From Maridesulfovibrio bastinii DSM 16055 (lineage in GTDB: Bacteria; Desulfobacterota; Desulfovibrionia; Desulfovibrionales; Desulfovibrionaceae), in NCBI RefSeq assembly GCF_000429985.1, contig NZ_AUCX01000005.1, forward strand, positions 62,001 to 126,000: DNA of 64,000 nt, written 5' to 3'. Of this stretch, positions 53,377 to 63,100 are shown in pieces. The position numbers were made by a program, and so were the translations under genes. A model generated the notes under the pieces. It had not been told where the DNA came from and ran no database searches. It worked only from the letters and a program-made list of their open reading frames with translations. Numbering within the stretch: position 1 is the stretch's first letter; each line of letters starts with the position of its first letter.

Positions 53377-54291
53377 ATGGAACTCAGGCAGTTAAAATAT
53401 TTTCTGGCGGTAGCTGAAGAACTTCATTTTGGTCGTGCAGCAGAAAAAGTTCATATAGCTCAACCTCCACTTTCCCAGCAGATAAAGGCCCTTGAAGAGG
53501 AGCTCGGGGCCAAACTGTTTCTTCGTAACAGCAGGAATGTGCAGCTGACTGAAGAGGGAAAGTATTTGAGAAAAGAAGCCCTTGAGATATTTGATAAAAT
53601 AAATAATGCGGCGGATACTGTTTTCAGGATGGCAAAGGGTGAAACAGGGCGTATCTCTGTGGGATTTATGGAGATTGCTATGGATAGCCACCTTCCGGAA
53701 ATAATACGCAGTTTTAAATCTGATTATCCTGATGTTCGGGTCAAAGTGTCCCAGCTTGGAGCTTCGTCACAGATGCAAAAGCTCCGCACAGGGCAATTGG
53801 AAGTGGGATTTTGCAGTGCCTACAAATATGGTCTTCATGATCTTGATTACAAGCTGCTGTTTAGCAAGCAGCATCTGCTGGCAATGCCGGAAGATCATGC
53901 TTTGGTCGCAAAGGATTCAGTTACTCTTGAAGATGTTGCAGGGGAAAGGCTGATTATTTTCCCCAGAGTCGGGCATCCTGATCTTTATGACAGCATTTTT
54001 GCAGCCTTCCATGAGAAAAATATTTTCCCCGGTCCGGCACAGGAGGTTGCCGGAATTTCCGGTGTAACAGCTCTAATCGCAGCAGGCATGGGGGTTTCAT
54101 TTGTTCCTGAAAATACCAGAATTCAGCGCAAAGGAATCGTGACCCGTCCGCTTGCGGATAATTTTCCGACAATGGATATTTACATGGTCTGGAAAAAGGG
54201 AGAACCTACAGCAGTTGTAAGTCTTTTTCTGGAAGAAGTTGCAGCTTTTTATGAACTGGAATCGGTTTTTGCATCGGCCAAACACAGCTGA
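53377..54291 (+). CDS. LysR-family transcriptional regulator
   Basis: A 304-residue protein with GGAGAGGG before the start. The N-terminal helix-turn-helix reads MELRQLKYFLAVAEELHFGR and AAEKVHIAQPPLSQQIKALE. The C-terminal co-inducer domain has MEIAMDSHLPEIIRSFK-like and MPEDHALVAKDSVTLEDV segments of the typical fold. It is 15 bp upstream of the DUF482 acyltransferase gene and may regulate its own operon. The inducer is unknown. Confidence 0.93.
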   Translation: MELRQLKYFLAVAEELHFGRAAEKVHIAQPPLSQQIKALEEELGAKLFLRNSRNVQLTEEGKYLRKEALEIFDKINNAADTVFRMAKGETGRISVGFMEIAMDSHLPEIIRSFKSDYPDVRVKVSQLGASSQMQKLRTGQLEVGFCSAYKYGLHDLDYKLLFSKQHLLAMPEDHALVAKDSVTLEDVAGERLIIFPRVGHPDLYDSIFAAFHEKNIFPGPAQEVAGISGVTALIAAGMGVSFVPENTRIQRKGIVTRPLADNFPTMDIYMVWKKGEPTAVVSLFLEEVAAFYELESVFASAKHS

Positions 54292-54306
54292 CGAGCGGGA
54301 TATAAA

Positions 54307-55470
54307 ATGTCTGAAATTTTGAAAGGATGCTCAATATCGTGGGCAAGATCCATATCCGAAGTGGATAAGGACCAGTGGAACCGTCTTGCGGCAGAACTTA
54401 ATTTTCCCTTTTTGCGCTGGCAGTGGCTTAATCTTGTTGAAAGTTCAGGCAGTGCCTGCATTGAGACCGGATGGATTCCGATTCATCTGTTGATTCATAA
54501 GGATGGAATTCTGGTTGCTGCAGCAGCCCTGTATATGAAAACCCATAGTGATGGGGAATTTATTTTTGACAGGGTCTGGAGTGAAGTCGCCGAGAAAGGG
54601 GATATAAGGTATTATCCCAAACTGGTCGGCATGAGTCCTTTTACACCTGCCACCGGGTACAGATTTCTTATTGATCCCAAAGAGGACAGGGAAGAGATGA
54701 CCTCGCTCATGTGCAAAGTCCTTGATAGATTTTCCCGTATAAATGGTCTTGGGAGTTGCGCTTTTCATTTTGTTGATGCCCGCTGGGCCTTGGAAATGGA
54801 GAAGTTTGGCTACAGCTCATGGCAGCATCAGGGCTACAGCTGGGAGAATACGGGATTTAATTCTTTTGAGGACTGGCTGGGAACAGTCAACCGCAACCGT
54901 CGAAAAACAATCCGTAGAGAACGCCGGGAGCTTCAAAGGGAAAATATAAGGGTCGAGCCGATATACGGGGAAAATATACCTCCGAAATATTTTGATTTTA
55001 TGTATCGCCTTTATGAACGCACTAATGATCGTTTCGGTGAGTGGAGCTGTAAATTTCTTACTCGTGATTTTTTTGAGCGCTTACCGGAAATAGCTGGCGA
55101 TAGTGTGCTTTTTATGACCGCTTTTCGCGGAGACAGTGAAGATCCGCTGGCTATGGCCATGTTCACCTATTCTGCTGATAAATTATGGGGACGCTATTGG
55201 GGATGTTTTGAAGAGGTCCGCTTTCTGCATTTTGAATTGTGTTATTATTCCGCCTTTGAATGGGCTATCAGGCATGGAATAAAGTATTTTGATCCGGGCA
55301 TGGGCGGGGAGCACAAAGCAAGACGCGGTTTCCTTTCCACTCCCACATACAGCCTGCACCGGTTTATAAATCCATCTATGGATCTTACTTTCAAAACATA
55401 TATTCAGGAAGTAAATCAGCTGGAAAATGGTTATATCAAAGATATGAATGATCTGCTTCCTGTAATATGA
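54307..55470 (+). CDS. DUF482/FemAB-related GNAT-like acyltransferase
   Basis: A 387-residue protein. It belongs to the peptidogalycan-biosynthesis PF04339 (DUF482) group: FPFLRWQWLNLVESSGSA at the N-terminus, PFTPATGYRFLID, RNRRKTIRRERREL, RYWGCFEEVRFLHFELCYYSA, and the ending GEHKARRGFLSTPTYSLH. Members are GNAT-fold transferases that use acyl or aminoacyl groups. The acceptor is unknown. It is co-transcribed with LysR. Confidence 0.85.
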   Translation: MSEILKGCSISWARSISEVDKDQWNRLAAELNFPFLRWQWLNLVESSGSACIETGWIPIHLLIHKDGILVAAAALYMKTHSDGEFIFDRVWSEVAEKGDIRYYPKLVGMSPFTPATGYRFLIDPKEDREEMTSLMCKVLDRFSRINGLGSCAFHFVDARWALEMEKFGYSSWQHQGYSWENTGFNSFEDWLGTVNRNRRKTIRRERRELQRENIRVEPIYGENIPPKYFDFMYRLYERTNDRFGEWSCKFLTRDFFERLPEIAGDSVLFMTAFRGDSEDPLAMAMFTYSADKLWGRYWGCFEEVRFLHFELCYYSAFEWAIRHGIKYFDPGMGGEHKARRGFLSTPTYSLHRFINPSMDLTFKTYIQEVNQLENGYIKDMNDLLPVI

Positions 55471-55472
55471 GC

Positions 55473-56057
55473 TTATTCGTTCATAAGAAATGACCTTATT
55501 CTTTTATCTTCTTCCAGCAGGATATCGTAAGCATCAAAATGATGATTGTCATGGAAGCACAGATAGTTGACACCTTTTGCATCAAGTATTTTTTTCATTA
55601 CCTTCTGATCCAGAACTTCATCCTCTTCGCCAAGCAAAGCCATCAGTTTTGACGGATCGGTTTTACCCTGCATTATTTCATCTTCCAGCTTTTCGAAAAC
55701 CTGCACATGGTCGTGGGTTACAACACCTTTTTCACCTGTCTTATAGTTCTCAACCTCGCCAATATGATCAAGAAGCAGCACGGATGGATTCAAGGCTGGA
55801 TTGATCATCAGAACTTTCACCCCGAAACGAATATGGGCCAGCAGTGAATAAAACCCTCCCATTGAAGACCCCAGCAACACCAGCTCCCGGTCAGCATATT
55901 TGTTGATTGTTTTTTCCAGCAGTTCCATACAGCCGAACGGGTCCATGGGAAAATCAGGTGAAATCAGCTCATTATCCGGGAAATGATTACGCAGGGCAGC
56001 CGCTTTAGTGTTATCTCCGGTGGAGCCGAAACCGTGAACATTTAAAAAAGTTACCAT
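55473..56057 (-). CDS. YqiA/UPF0227-type alpha/beta hydrolase
   Basis: A 194-residue cytosolic protein. It has FLNVHGFGSTGDNTKA at the N-terminus, the nucleophile GSSMGGFYS (Ser near residue 64), ALLGEEDEVLD carrying the probable Asp, and DNHHFD with the His, so the Ser-Asp-His triad is complete. Family members are esterases. It is convergent with the DUF482 gene: the stops are 2 bp apart. Confidence 0.83.
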   Translation of the reverse strand: MVTFLNVHGFGSTGDNTKAAALRNHFPDNELISPDFPMDPFGCMELLEKTINKYADRELVLLGSSMGGFYSLLAHIRFGVKVLMINPALNPSVLLLDHIGEVENYKTGEKGVVTHDHVQVFEKLEDEIMQGKTDPSKLMALLGEEDEVLDQKVMKKILDAKGVNYLCFHDNHHFDAYDILLEEDKRIRSFLMNE

Positions 56058-56128
56058 TATAATTACCTGTTATTATTTGTGTTGTTTTGTTTGTATCTGG
56101 GAAGTCATTTTTAATATTCTATTTTATC

Positions 56129-56166
56129 TTGACATTCAAACTATTAGCAATCTAAAAAAGTTTGAA
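56129..56166 (+). promoter_or_regulatory. Promoter with nested MarR/SlyA-like operator
   Basis: TTGACA (56129-56134) and a CTAAAA -10-like hexamer around 56152 flank TTAGCAATCTAA (56144-56155), one mismatch from the SlyA consensus TTAGCAAGCTAA. An outer inverted repeat TTCAAACT (56135-56142) and AGTTTGAA (56159-56166) encloses it. The MarR-type gene two genes downstream is the obvious candidate to bind here. Confidence 0.65.
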
Positions 56167-56192
56167 TATCAAAACAAAAAAGGAGAATATAT

Positions 56193-57056
56193 ATGACCGG
56201 TGAATCAATGCTTCCTGTTGCTTTTCAAAGTGCACTTTTACTAGGCTTGGTGCATGGAGTAAACCCTTGCGGTCATTCGTGGCTGGTTCTGGCTCCGTTT
56301 GTCTCTGGCACAACCAAAGGCAAAAGGGTTGCTGCAATGACTTTTGCTTTTTTGCTGGGAACAACACTGGCCTGTATTCTTATTGGATTAAGCCTTGGAG
56401 CAATATCTACAGTTTTCAGCGGTTCAGTGCGCTACTATATGGATATGGTGGTAAACGGTTTGGTAATAATTCTTGGCACTTTGCTGATTGTTAAGCCGGA
56501 ACTGATCCACAATCATGACCATGAACACAGCCACGACCATGAGCACGGGCACGAACACAGCCATGAGCACGGGCACGACCACAGCCACGACCATGAGCAC
56601 GGGCACGATCACTACCATGACCATGAGCATGAGCACGATCACGGACATGACAACGACCACGACCATGCACACGGGCATGACCACGTACATGATCACGATC
56701 ATCACCATGTCACCGGTCTTGCCGCCAGACTCTCAGCCCTTGTTCAGGGGAGATCCAGAGTACTTGCTTTGTTTATTATTGGATTCGTAAATATGATTGT
56801 TCCATGCCCGACCCTTGCGGCCATGTATTCATACGCCCTTGATTCGGAAAGTCCTGTTGCCAGTTGCCTTGTTTTCAGTGGTTATGCTGTAACCACCGCA
56901 ATTGCTGTCAGTGCGGTTATATTTGCCATCTACAAGGCTTCATCACTTGCAAGGAGTCTGTCTCAGGGCTGGATAGAAAAGGCTGTAATGAGGGTTATCG
57001 GTGTTTTGACAGTTGTCTTCGGGCTGTATTCGCTTTATGCAGATCTGGGGGTATGA
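56193..57056 (+). CDS. Membrane metal transporter-like protein with His-rich loop (NicO/RcnA- or CcdA-like)
   Basis: A 287-residue protein with AAAAGGAG before the start. About six membrane segments surround a central loop at residues about 106-173 with more than 30 histidines in alternating X-His pairs (X = Asp, Glu, Gly, Ser), a metal-chelating feature of nickel/cobalt exporters such as RcnA. The first segment contains LVHGVNPCGHSW and the fourth VPCPTLAAMY, Cys-Pro motifs also found in CcdA/DsbD- and NicO-like carriers. Transport of Ni2+ or Co2+ is inference. It is in an operon with the MarR regulator (3-bp gap). Confidence 0.8.
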   Translation: MTGESMLPVAFQSALLLGLVHGVNPCGHSWLVLAPFVSGTTKGKRVAAMTFAFLLGTTLACILIGLSLGAISTVFSGSVRYYMDMVVNGLVIILGTLLIVKPELIHNHDHEHSHDHEHGHEHSHEHGHDHSHDHEHGHDHYHDHEHEHDHGHDNDHDHAHGHDHVHDHDHHHVTGLAARLSALVQGRSRVLALFIIGFVNMIVPCPTLAAMYSYALDSESPVASCLVFSGYAVTTAIAVSAVIFAIYKASSLARSLSQGWIEKAVMRVIGVLTVVFGLYSLYADLGV

Positions 57057-57059
57057 TGA

Positions 57060-57476
57060 ATGAACGATTATGAAGAACTTACCAGACTGATAGTTGAATT
57101 TTACGAAAAACTTTCGTCATGGGAGCATGCGGTTGTCCGGGGCAAAGGAGTCTCTCTTTCGCAGATTCATATTCTTGAGCTGCTAGGAGCCCACGAAGCC
57201 TTGCGCATGAAGGAACTAAGTGAAAAAGTTGGAGTTACCACCGGAACTTTGACTGTGGTGGTTGATAAGCTGGTAAAAAAAGGACTTGTCTGCAGAGAAG
57301 CTGATGAAAATGATCGCCGTTCGGTTATCGTTAAGCTTACGGAAGATGGAATTGATCTATACAGGGAGCATGACCGGCTGCATTTAGATCTTACCCGCGA
57401 GATTACTTCAGCTTTCAACCCTGATGAGTTGACTCAATTGCAGTCATTTCTGGAAAGGATGACCAAAAGATTCTGA
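57060..57476 (+). CDS. MarR-family transcriptional regulator
   Basis: A 138-residue winged-helix protein. LSQIHILELLGAHEALRMKELS and TGTLTVVVDKLVKKGLVCRE form the DNA-binding helices, and RRSVIVKLTEDGIDLY the wing. It lies 3 bp after the metal-transporter gene, which suggests it is a metal- or stress-responsive regulator of that operon. Its likely site is the SlyA-like operator at 56144. Confidence 0.92.
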   Translation: MNDYEELTRLIVEFYEKLSSWEHAVVRGKGVSLSQIHILELLGAHEALRMKELSEKVGVTTGTLTVVVDKLVKKGLVCREADENDRRSVIVKLTEDGIDLYREHDRLHLDLTREITSAFNPDELTQLQSFLERMTKRF

Positions 57477-57554
57477 TGGTGTTTTTATATTTATGGACGA
57501 ATTCTTCTAAACAGGGCATAATTCTTGATTATCTTTTTTAAAAGGAGATCATGA

Positions 57555-58715
57555 TTGGAGAATTTAAGGGTTGAACGTGCCGATGGTCCGGGAGTGCTTT
57601 TTTTCAGCGGGGGAACGGCGCTTGCCGGTCTTGCTTCAGAGCTTGTACGCTATACGTCCAATTCAATGCATATCATTACTACGTTTGATTCCGGGGGCAG
57701 TTCCGCTAAATTGAGAACTGCCTTTAAAATGCCTGCTGTGGGAGATATCCGAAACAGACTGCTGTCCCTGTCCGACAATTCTTCAGATAAATGTGATGCT
57801 GTCATCAGGCTCTTCAAATACAGACTTGCTCACAATGGATCACAGGAAGAACTTAAAATTGAGCTTGAGAGCCTTGCCAGTGAACAACATCCGTTAATGC
57901 TTGATATCAATCAGGGTGTTCGGAGAGTTGTTGCCAGACAGTTTCTCTACTTCCTAAATCTGATGCCGGATAGTTTTGATCTGCGGGGAGCATGCCTTGG
58001 TAATCTCGCGCTGGCATCCGGTTACCTGGTGCATAAAAGAATTCTTGCTCCATCCATTGCCCAGTTTGCACGCTATTCCTGTTCACGCGGAATGGTCAGA
58101 GCCTGCTCTTTTGAATACGGTCATCTTGCTGTCAGGCTTAAGAATGGAGAAGTTATTGCCGGTCAGCATCTCTTTTCCGGTAAAGAAAATATTCCTGTAA
58201 AAAGTCCCATTGACGGTATGTGGATCTGTGCGGAAGTAAATGATCCCTGGCCAAAGGTTGTCTATGCTTCTTCAATCGCCATGATGCTGATAATGGAAGC
58301 GGACCTGATTGTTTATCCCATGGGCAGTTTTTATTCCAGCCTTCTGGCTTCATTGCTTCCCAAGGATATCGGGCACAGTATCTCTTCAAACCCGGCTCCC
58401 AAAATTTTTATTCCTAATATGGGATATGATCCGGAGCTCAAAGGGCATAGCGTTGCTTTGCAGGTTGAGCGTCTTCTTGAAGTCCTCAGAGCTGACAATC
58501 CGTCAGGGATAAGTGTAGATTCGGTGCTGGATGCTGTTCTGGTTGATACGGAAAACGGTTGCTATGAAAATGGTCTGGAGCTTGAAAAAATTGAAGCCAG
58601 AGGGATAAAAATTATTGATAAACGGCTGGTTGAATCTGAATGTTCAGAGCTGGTTGATCCTGTTCTTCTTGCTGAGATTCTTCTTGATTTTACCCGGAAC
58701 GGACTTCCTGATTAA
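57555..58715 (+). CDS. GAK-system CofD-like protein
   Basis: A 386-residue protein that uses a TTG start at 57555, seven bases after AAGGAG; the nearby ATG at 57551 opens only a seven-codon frame. It has LFFSGGTALAGLASELVR and TTFDSGGSSAKLRTAFKMPAVGDIRNRLLSL, the phosphate- and substrate-binding motifs of the CofD/YvcK fold, followed by RGACLGNLALASGYL, PIDGMW and PMGSFYSSLLASLLP. It matches my memory of the CofD relatives that accompany an ATP-grasp enzyme in Desulfovibrio (GAK system). The partner genes are not in the window. Confidence 0.8.
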   Translation: MENLRVERADGPGVLFFSGGTALAGLASELVRYTSNSMHIITTFDSGGSSAKLRTAFKMPAVGDIRNRLLSLSDNSSDKCDAVIRLFKYRLAHNGSQEELKIELESLASEQHPLMLDINQGVRRVVARQFLYFLNLMPDSFDLRGACLGNLALASGYLVHKRILAPSIAQFARYSCSRGMVRACSFEYGHLAVRLKNGEVIAGQHLFSGKENIPVKSPIDGMWICAEVNDPWPKVVYASSIAMMLIMEADLIVYPMGSFYSSLLASLLPKDIGHSISSNPAPKIFIPNMGYDPELKGHSVALQVERLLEVLRADNPSGISVDSVLDAVLVDTENGCYENGLELEKIEARGIKIIDKRLVESECSELVDPVLLAEILLDFTRNGLPD

Positions 58716-58735
58716 ATTTTAATAAAAGGTGTTTA

Positions 58736-59596
58736 ATGTTTTTAGGTGCTCATATGTCTATTGCCGGCGGTCTTGAAAAGGCTGTTGAAAGTATAGAAAA
58801 GATTGACGGTACGGCTTTACAGATTTTTTCAAGAAATCAGCGGCAATGGAAAATCAAGCCGCTTGAAGAAAAAGAAATTTGTACCTTCAGAGATGCTCGG
58901 AAAAAGTGGGGTGGTTACCCTGTTGCTGTCCACGATTCTTATTTAATCAACATGGCTTCCCCTGATGATGAGAAGCGATTGAAATCGGCAAAATCTTTTT
59001 CTGCTGAAATTAGTAGAACAGGTGCTTTGGGAATTGAGTATCTTGTTACCCATCCCGGATCACATCTTGGTCGTGGCAGCGAAGAAGGGATTAAAACCTA
59101 TGTTGAAACTCTTGATCAGGCTATAAGAGAATCTGAATTCTCAGATGTTACCGTGCTTCTGGAAACAACTGCGGGGCAGGGGACCAACCTTGGCAGCAGC
59201 TTTGAAGAGCTTGCTGCGATCATAGAAAAATCATCCTGTCCTGAACGTCTTGGAATCTGCTTTGACACTTGTCATGTTTTTGCAGCTGGTTATGATTTTC
59301 GGACAGAGGAAACTTATCGGAAACTGTTTGAACACATTGATTCTTTGATAGGTCTTGAAAGAATTAAGTTTTTTCATCTCAATGATTCATTAAATCCTCT
59401 AGGTTCCCATAAAGACAGGCATACACATATCGGTTCCGGAGAAATTGGTGAAAACGCTTTCAGACTGATAATGAGAGATGAAAGATTTTCTGGTGTGCCT
59501 AAAATACTGGAAACTCCTAAAGGTAAGAGCGGAAACGGACTTGAAGATGACTTACGCAACCTTGCTCTTTTGAAGAAATTATCCGGCCAAAGCTAA
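58736..59596 (+). CDS. nfo: Endonuclease IV (AP endonuclease)
   Basis: A 286-residue protein, AAAAGGTGTTT before ATG. It begins MFLGAHMSIAGG and contains THPGSHLG, VLLETTAGQGTNLG, CFDTCHVFAAGYD, HLNDSLNPLGSHKDRH and HIGSGEIGENAF, which supply the three zinc ligands, and ends with ILETPKG. It incises abasic sites in base-excision repair. It is 20 bp downstream of the CofD-like gene. A symmetric hairpin follows. Confidence 0.98.
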   Translation: MFLGAHMSIAGGLEKAVESIEKIDGTALQIFSRNQRQWKIKPLEEKEICTFRDARKKWGGYPVAVHDSYLINMASPDDEKRLKSAKSFSAEISRTGALGIEYLVTHPGSHLGRGSEEGIKTYVETLDQAIRESEFSDVTVLLETTAGQGTNLGSSFEELAAIIEKSSCPERLGICFDTCHVFAAGYDFRTEETYRKLFEHIDSLIGLERIKFFHLNDSLNPLGSHKDRHTHIGSGEIGENAFRLIMRDERFSGVPKILETPKGKSGNGLEDDLRNLALLKKLSGQS

Positions 59597-59603
59597 ATAT
59601 TTT

Positions 59604-59638
59604 CTGATTGCCGGAATCAAAGGTGTTCCGGCAATCAG
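59604..59638. terminator. Hairpin between nfo and the DUF2325 gene
   Basis: 13-bp perfect stem CTGATTGCCGGAA / TTCCGGCAATCAG with a 9-nt loop between converging genes; the T-tail is weak on both sides. Confidence 0.6.
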
Positions 59639-59657
59639 AATCTTACGAAGGTAGATT

Positions 59658-59933
59658 TTACAGATTTCCAAGAACGTCCTTTAAAGTGGAAACACCACAT
59701 GAATGATGCATGTGCAGGGGAATATTTTTGGATTTTGTGTATTTGATCACATCCCGTCTTGCTGCATGGGAAAGCTGGTTTGTGAAAATTATAACATGGT
59801 CCGCACTTCCCAGCTGGTTTGAAATTTTGTTTTCCTTCCCTGTGAAAACTTTGAGTTTTACACCATGTTCTTTTGCCGAATTTATATAATCCCTCTTCAA
59901 CCTGTCCATTCCACCAATAAGAGCCGCGCACAT
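59658..59933 (-). CDS. DUF2325 domain protein
   Basis: A 91-residue protein, AAGGAGGACAAA before ATG. It opens MCAALIGGMDRLKRDYINSA and includes GSADHVIIFTNQLSHAARRD and HHSCGVSTL, the DUF2325 pattern. The Cys/His at the end may bind metal. Members are small Rossmann-like proteins of unknown role. Monocistronic. Confidence 0.85.
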   Translation of the reverse strand: MCAALIGGMDRLKRDYINSAKEHGVKLKVFTGKENKISNQLGSADHVIIFTNQLSHAARRDVIKYTKSKNIPLHMHHSCGVSTLKDVLGNL

Positions 59934-60174
59934 TTTGTCCTCCTTGGGTTACTGATTTTCTGAATACTTTTTGTTCAGCTTGAAATGGAAGCTACTTGAG
60001 AATGATATTCAATGTCAAGAATTAGTTTTTAAAAAAAGAATTAATTTTTAACTTATGAAAAAATAATGAGTTTATGGTACATAATTATTGATTATTAACT
60101 CTGATAGTTTTTTAATTTGAGCCAAGGAACAAGCAATATAAAGCCGTACATCTGTCTTTTGTCGGGGAACTAAA

Positions 60175-63100
60175 ATGCACACAGATATAGAGCCTGATGG
60201 CAATATGTGGAGAATGACCTTTCTTTCAGCTTTCCTGCTGATTGTGGGCTGCTTTCTGGTCTATATTGTCTGGAGTGGCTACAGTTCTCATGAAGCTGCA
60301 AGGGAGTCTGTCCGGAGGCTATACAAAGAGGAGGTCGCCAGAAGGGCTTTGGCGGCCGGATCATGTTTTTCCGAACTGGAAGCTGATTTAGAAAGAATTG
60401 CCGCCGGTACGAGCCTGCGCGAATTTTTGGCAACCCGTGAAATTAAAATAGAAGCAGGAGATATTCCTCCTGACAGTAGAATTCGCAAAAGTATAAAGCT
60501 TCTCATCAACAGGGACACTGGTTTTCATAGAATTATTGTCAGTGATAGAAACGGTAAGCCGGTTACTGATATTTATGATGGGCAGATTGCTGGTGATGGT
60601 CTGGAAAAAAGTAGTAAGTTCCTGCCCAAAAATAATTTTAGTATCGAGAGGATTAACGGGGCCGCTTCACTAGTTTTAAGTGTTCCTGTTATCGGTGAAA
60701 ACGGTTACTTAGGGACTGTTTCAGGGTGGATATCTTCCAGTGCTTTTTCAGGCAGTATAAAGAGGATAGTTGATAATGATGTGAGTGGAATTGATTTTCT
60801 GCTGCTGGAAGATGAAATCATACCTTTATCCAAAAATTTTACAGCCTCAGATGGTGATCTTAAAAAATATGCCGGCAGTCTGAAAAATGTTAACGGGTTG
60901 CAAAAGTTATATCTGAATAATGGTGCGGATGCAGAGTTGTATACGGCCTGTTCTATCCCTGTCCAGAATACTCCTATGAAATTTATCAGTATTATACCCG
61001 CCAAGATTTTGCTGGAGGGCCTTAATTCCGTAAATTCATTTTATTATTCTCTGGTGATGCTTGGTGCAATTCTCTTGAGCAGTTTTTATCTTCTTAAAAA
61101 TGTTTATTCGGGGAGACTGCTTAAAATTAAAATGGAGGCTGGCCGCAGGCGTGAAGCTGATCTTGAAAAGCAGCGCAAAGAACTGGAACGTGAAGTTCTG
61201 GATAGAGAGCTTGCGGAAAGCATGAGAGTCAGGGCTGAAATTCGTTATAGAGACCTCTTTGATAATGCCTCTGTTGGAATTTTTCAGATTGATTCAAACG
61301 GAAAGTATGTTTCAGCCAACAATGCTCTGGCTGAAATATTCGGGTATCGTGATTCAACGCATATTATTGAAGCCGTGGATGACATCGCCGAGCAGCTTTT
61401 TGAAGACAGAGTGGAGTGGGAGGGCATAGTTGCCATGCTCAGAGCCCGCAGAAGGCTCAAAGGAATAGAACTGCGGGTTAAAAATTATGACGGGTCGTTT
61501 AAATGGATAAAATGCGATTTACGGCTTGCAGCAATAAATTCAGAATCTTCGGTGTATATTGAAGGCTTTGTAAACGATATTCATCTGCATAAAATTTATG
61601 AGCTCAAGCTTGCTGACAGCGAAAGAAGATTCCGCTCCTTATTTCATAATGCCCCGGTCTCACTGTGGGAGCTTGAAGGGTCCGCATTAAAAATTATGCT
61701 GGAGCGGTTAAAGCTTGAACATGGAGCTGCTCTGGAATCTTTTTTCGATGAACAGCCTGAAGTTGTTTCAGAGCTTATTGCCGAACTGCGCGTACTTGAT
61801 GTTAATCAGACCACGGTTGATGTATTTCTTTCACAGACAAAAGCTGAATTTTGTGAAAACGGTATTAAAAGATTTGTTGATAGACTGACACTTGATTTTT
61901 TTAAGAGATTTCTTCTAGCTGTTGTTGCCGGAGAGAAGTTTTTTAAAGGTGAGGTTCTCTACGACTCCAAATCAGGAATAATTAAAACTTTTGAGGTTCA
62001 ATGTTCTTTTGTTTTTGAAAATGAAGAAAAGATTTTTAAAATTTTATCTTTTGTTGAAGATGTTACTGAATCTAAAAAGTTTGAAAATGAATTGCAGCAG
62101 GCGCGGGATGAGGCTCAGCAGGCCAATGAGATAAAGGGGCGTTTTCTGGCAAATATGAGTCACGAATTCAGAACCCCGATGAATGCTATTATCGGTTTAT
62201 CTCAATTAATGCTTTCGGGAGACATTGAAGAAGGGCATCGTGATAATCTCAGACTCATAAAAAGTTCAGCAGGAAGTCTGCTGGAGCTTGTTAATGACAT
62301 CCTTGATCTTTCCAAAGTGGACTCCGGCTTTTTGAGCCTCCAGACCGAACCTCTTGATCTCAAATTATTTTTAAATGAAATTGTTGACCTGATCTCTATC
62401 CCGGCGGCAAAAGAAAATGTTTCACTGAATCTTCAGACCGAGAATCTACCGGAATATATCATTGCAGATGGTATCAGGCTCCGCCAGATAATGATTAATC
62501 TCTTGAGTAATGCGGTAAAATTTTCATCCGGCGGAAGCGTTGTTTTTAAAGTTGTTTCAAGTGAAGTTAAAAATTCCAATGAAAAAGTTGAACTGGATTT
62601 TGAGATTATTGACGACGGTATCGGATTGCCGGATGAAATGATTAAAAAACTATTCGATCCTTTTGTGCAGGGTTCAGGCGAGATTTATAAAGATTTCGGC
62701 GGTACAGGGCTCGGTCTAGCTATATGCAGCAAACTTGTGGAATTGATGAAAGGGCATATTTCAGCTTCGAACAACAGTCTCGGCGGGGCTACTTTTCATG
62801 TGGAACTTCCGTTTTCAGTCTACAGATCAAAGCAGGAAGCGCTTGAAGCCGTGCAGCATAATGAGGACTCCATGGTTCTGGAAGATGAACTCAAAAGTCT
62901 TAGAGTTTTAATTGCTGATGACTGTAAAATGAACAGGATTGTTCTCAAAAAGATTTTATCCAGATTAGGAATTAAAGATATCCAGTTTGCCGAGGATGGT
63001 CGTGAAGCGATCAATTCATATCTTAAAAATGAATTTAATTTGATTTTTATGGATGTTCAGATGCCGAATCTGGATGGAATTACTGCTGCCGGCGAGATTC

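Noticed and set aside
56424-56708. Val/Met-rich open frame opposite the His-rich loop
   Set aside because: It is the reverse complement of the CAC/GAC repeats; no start signals.
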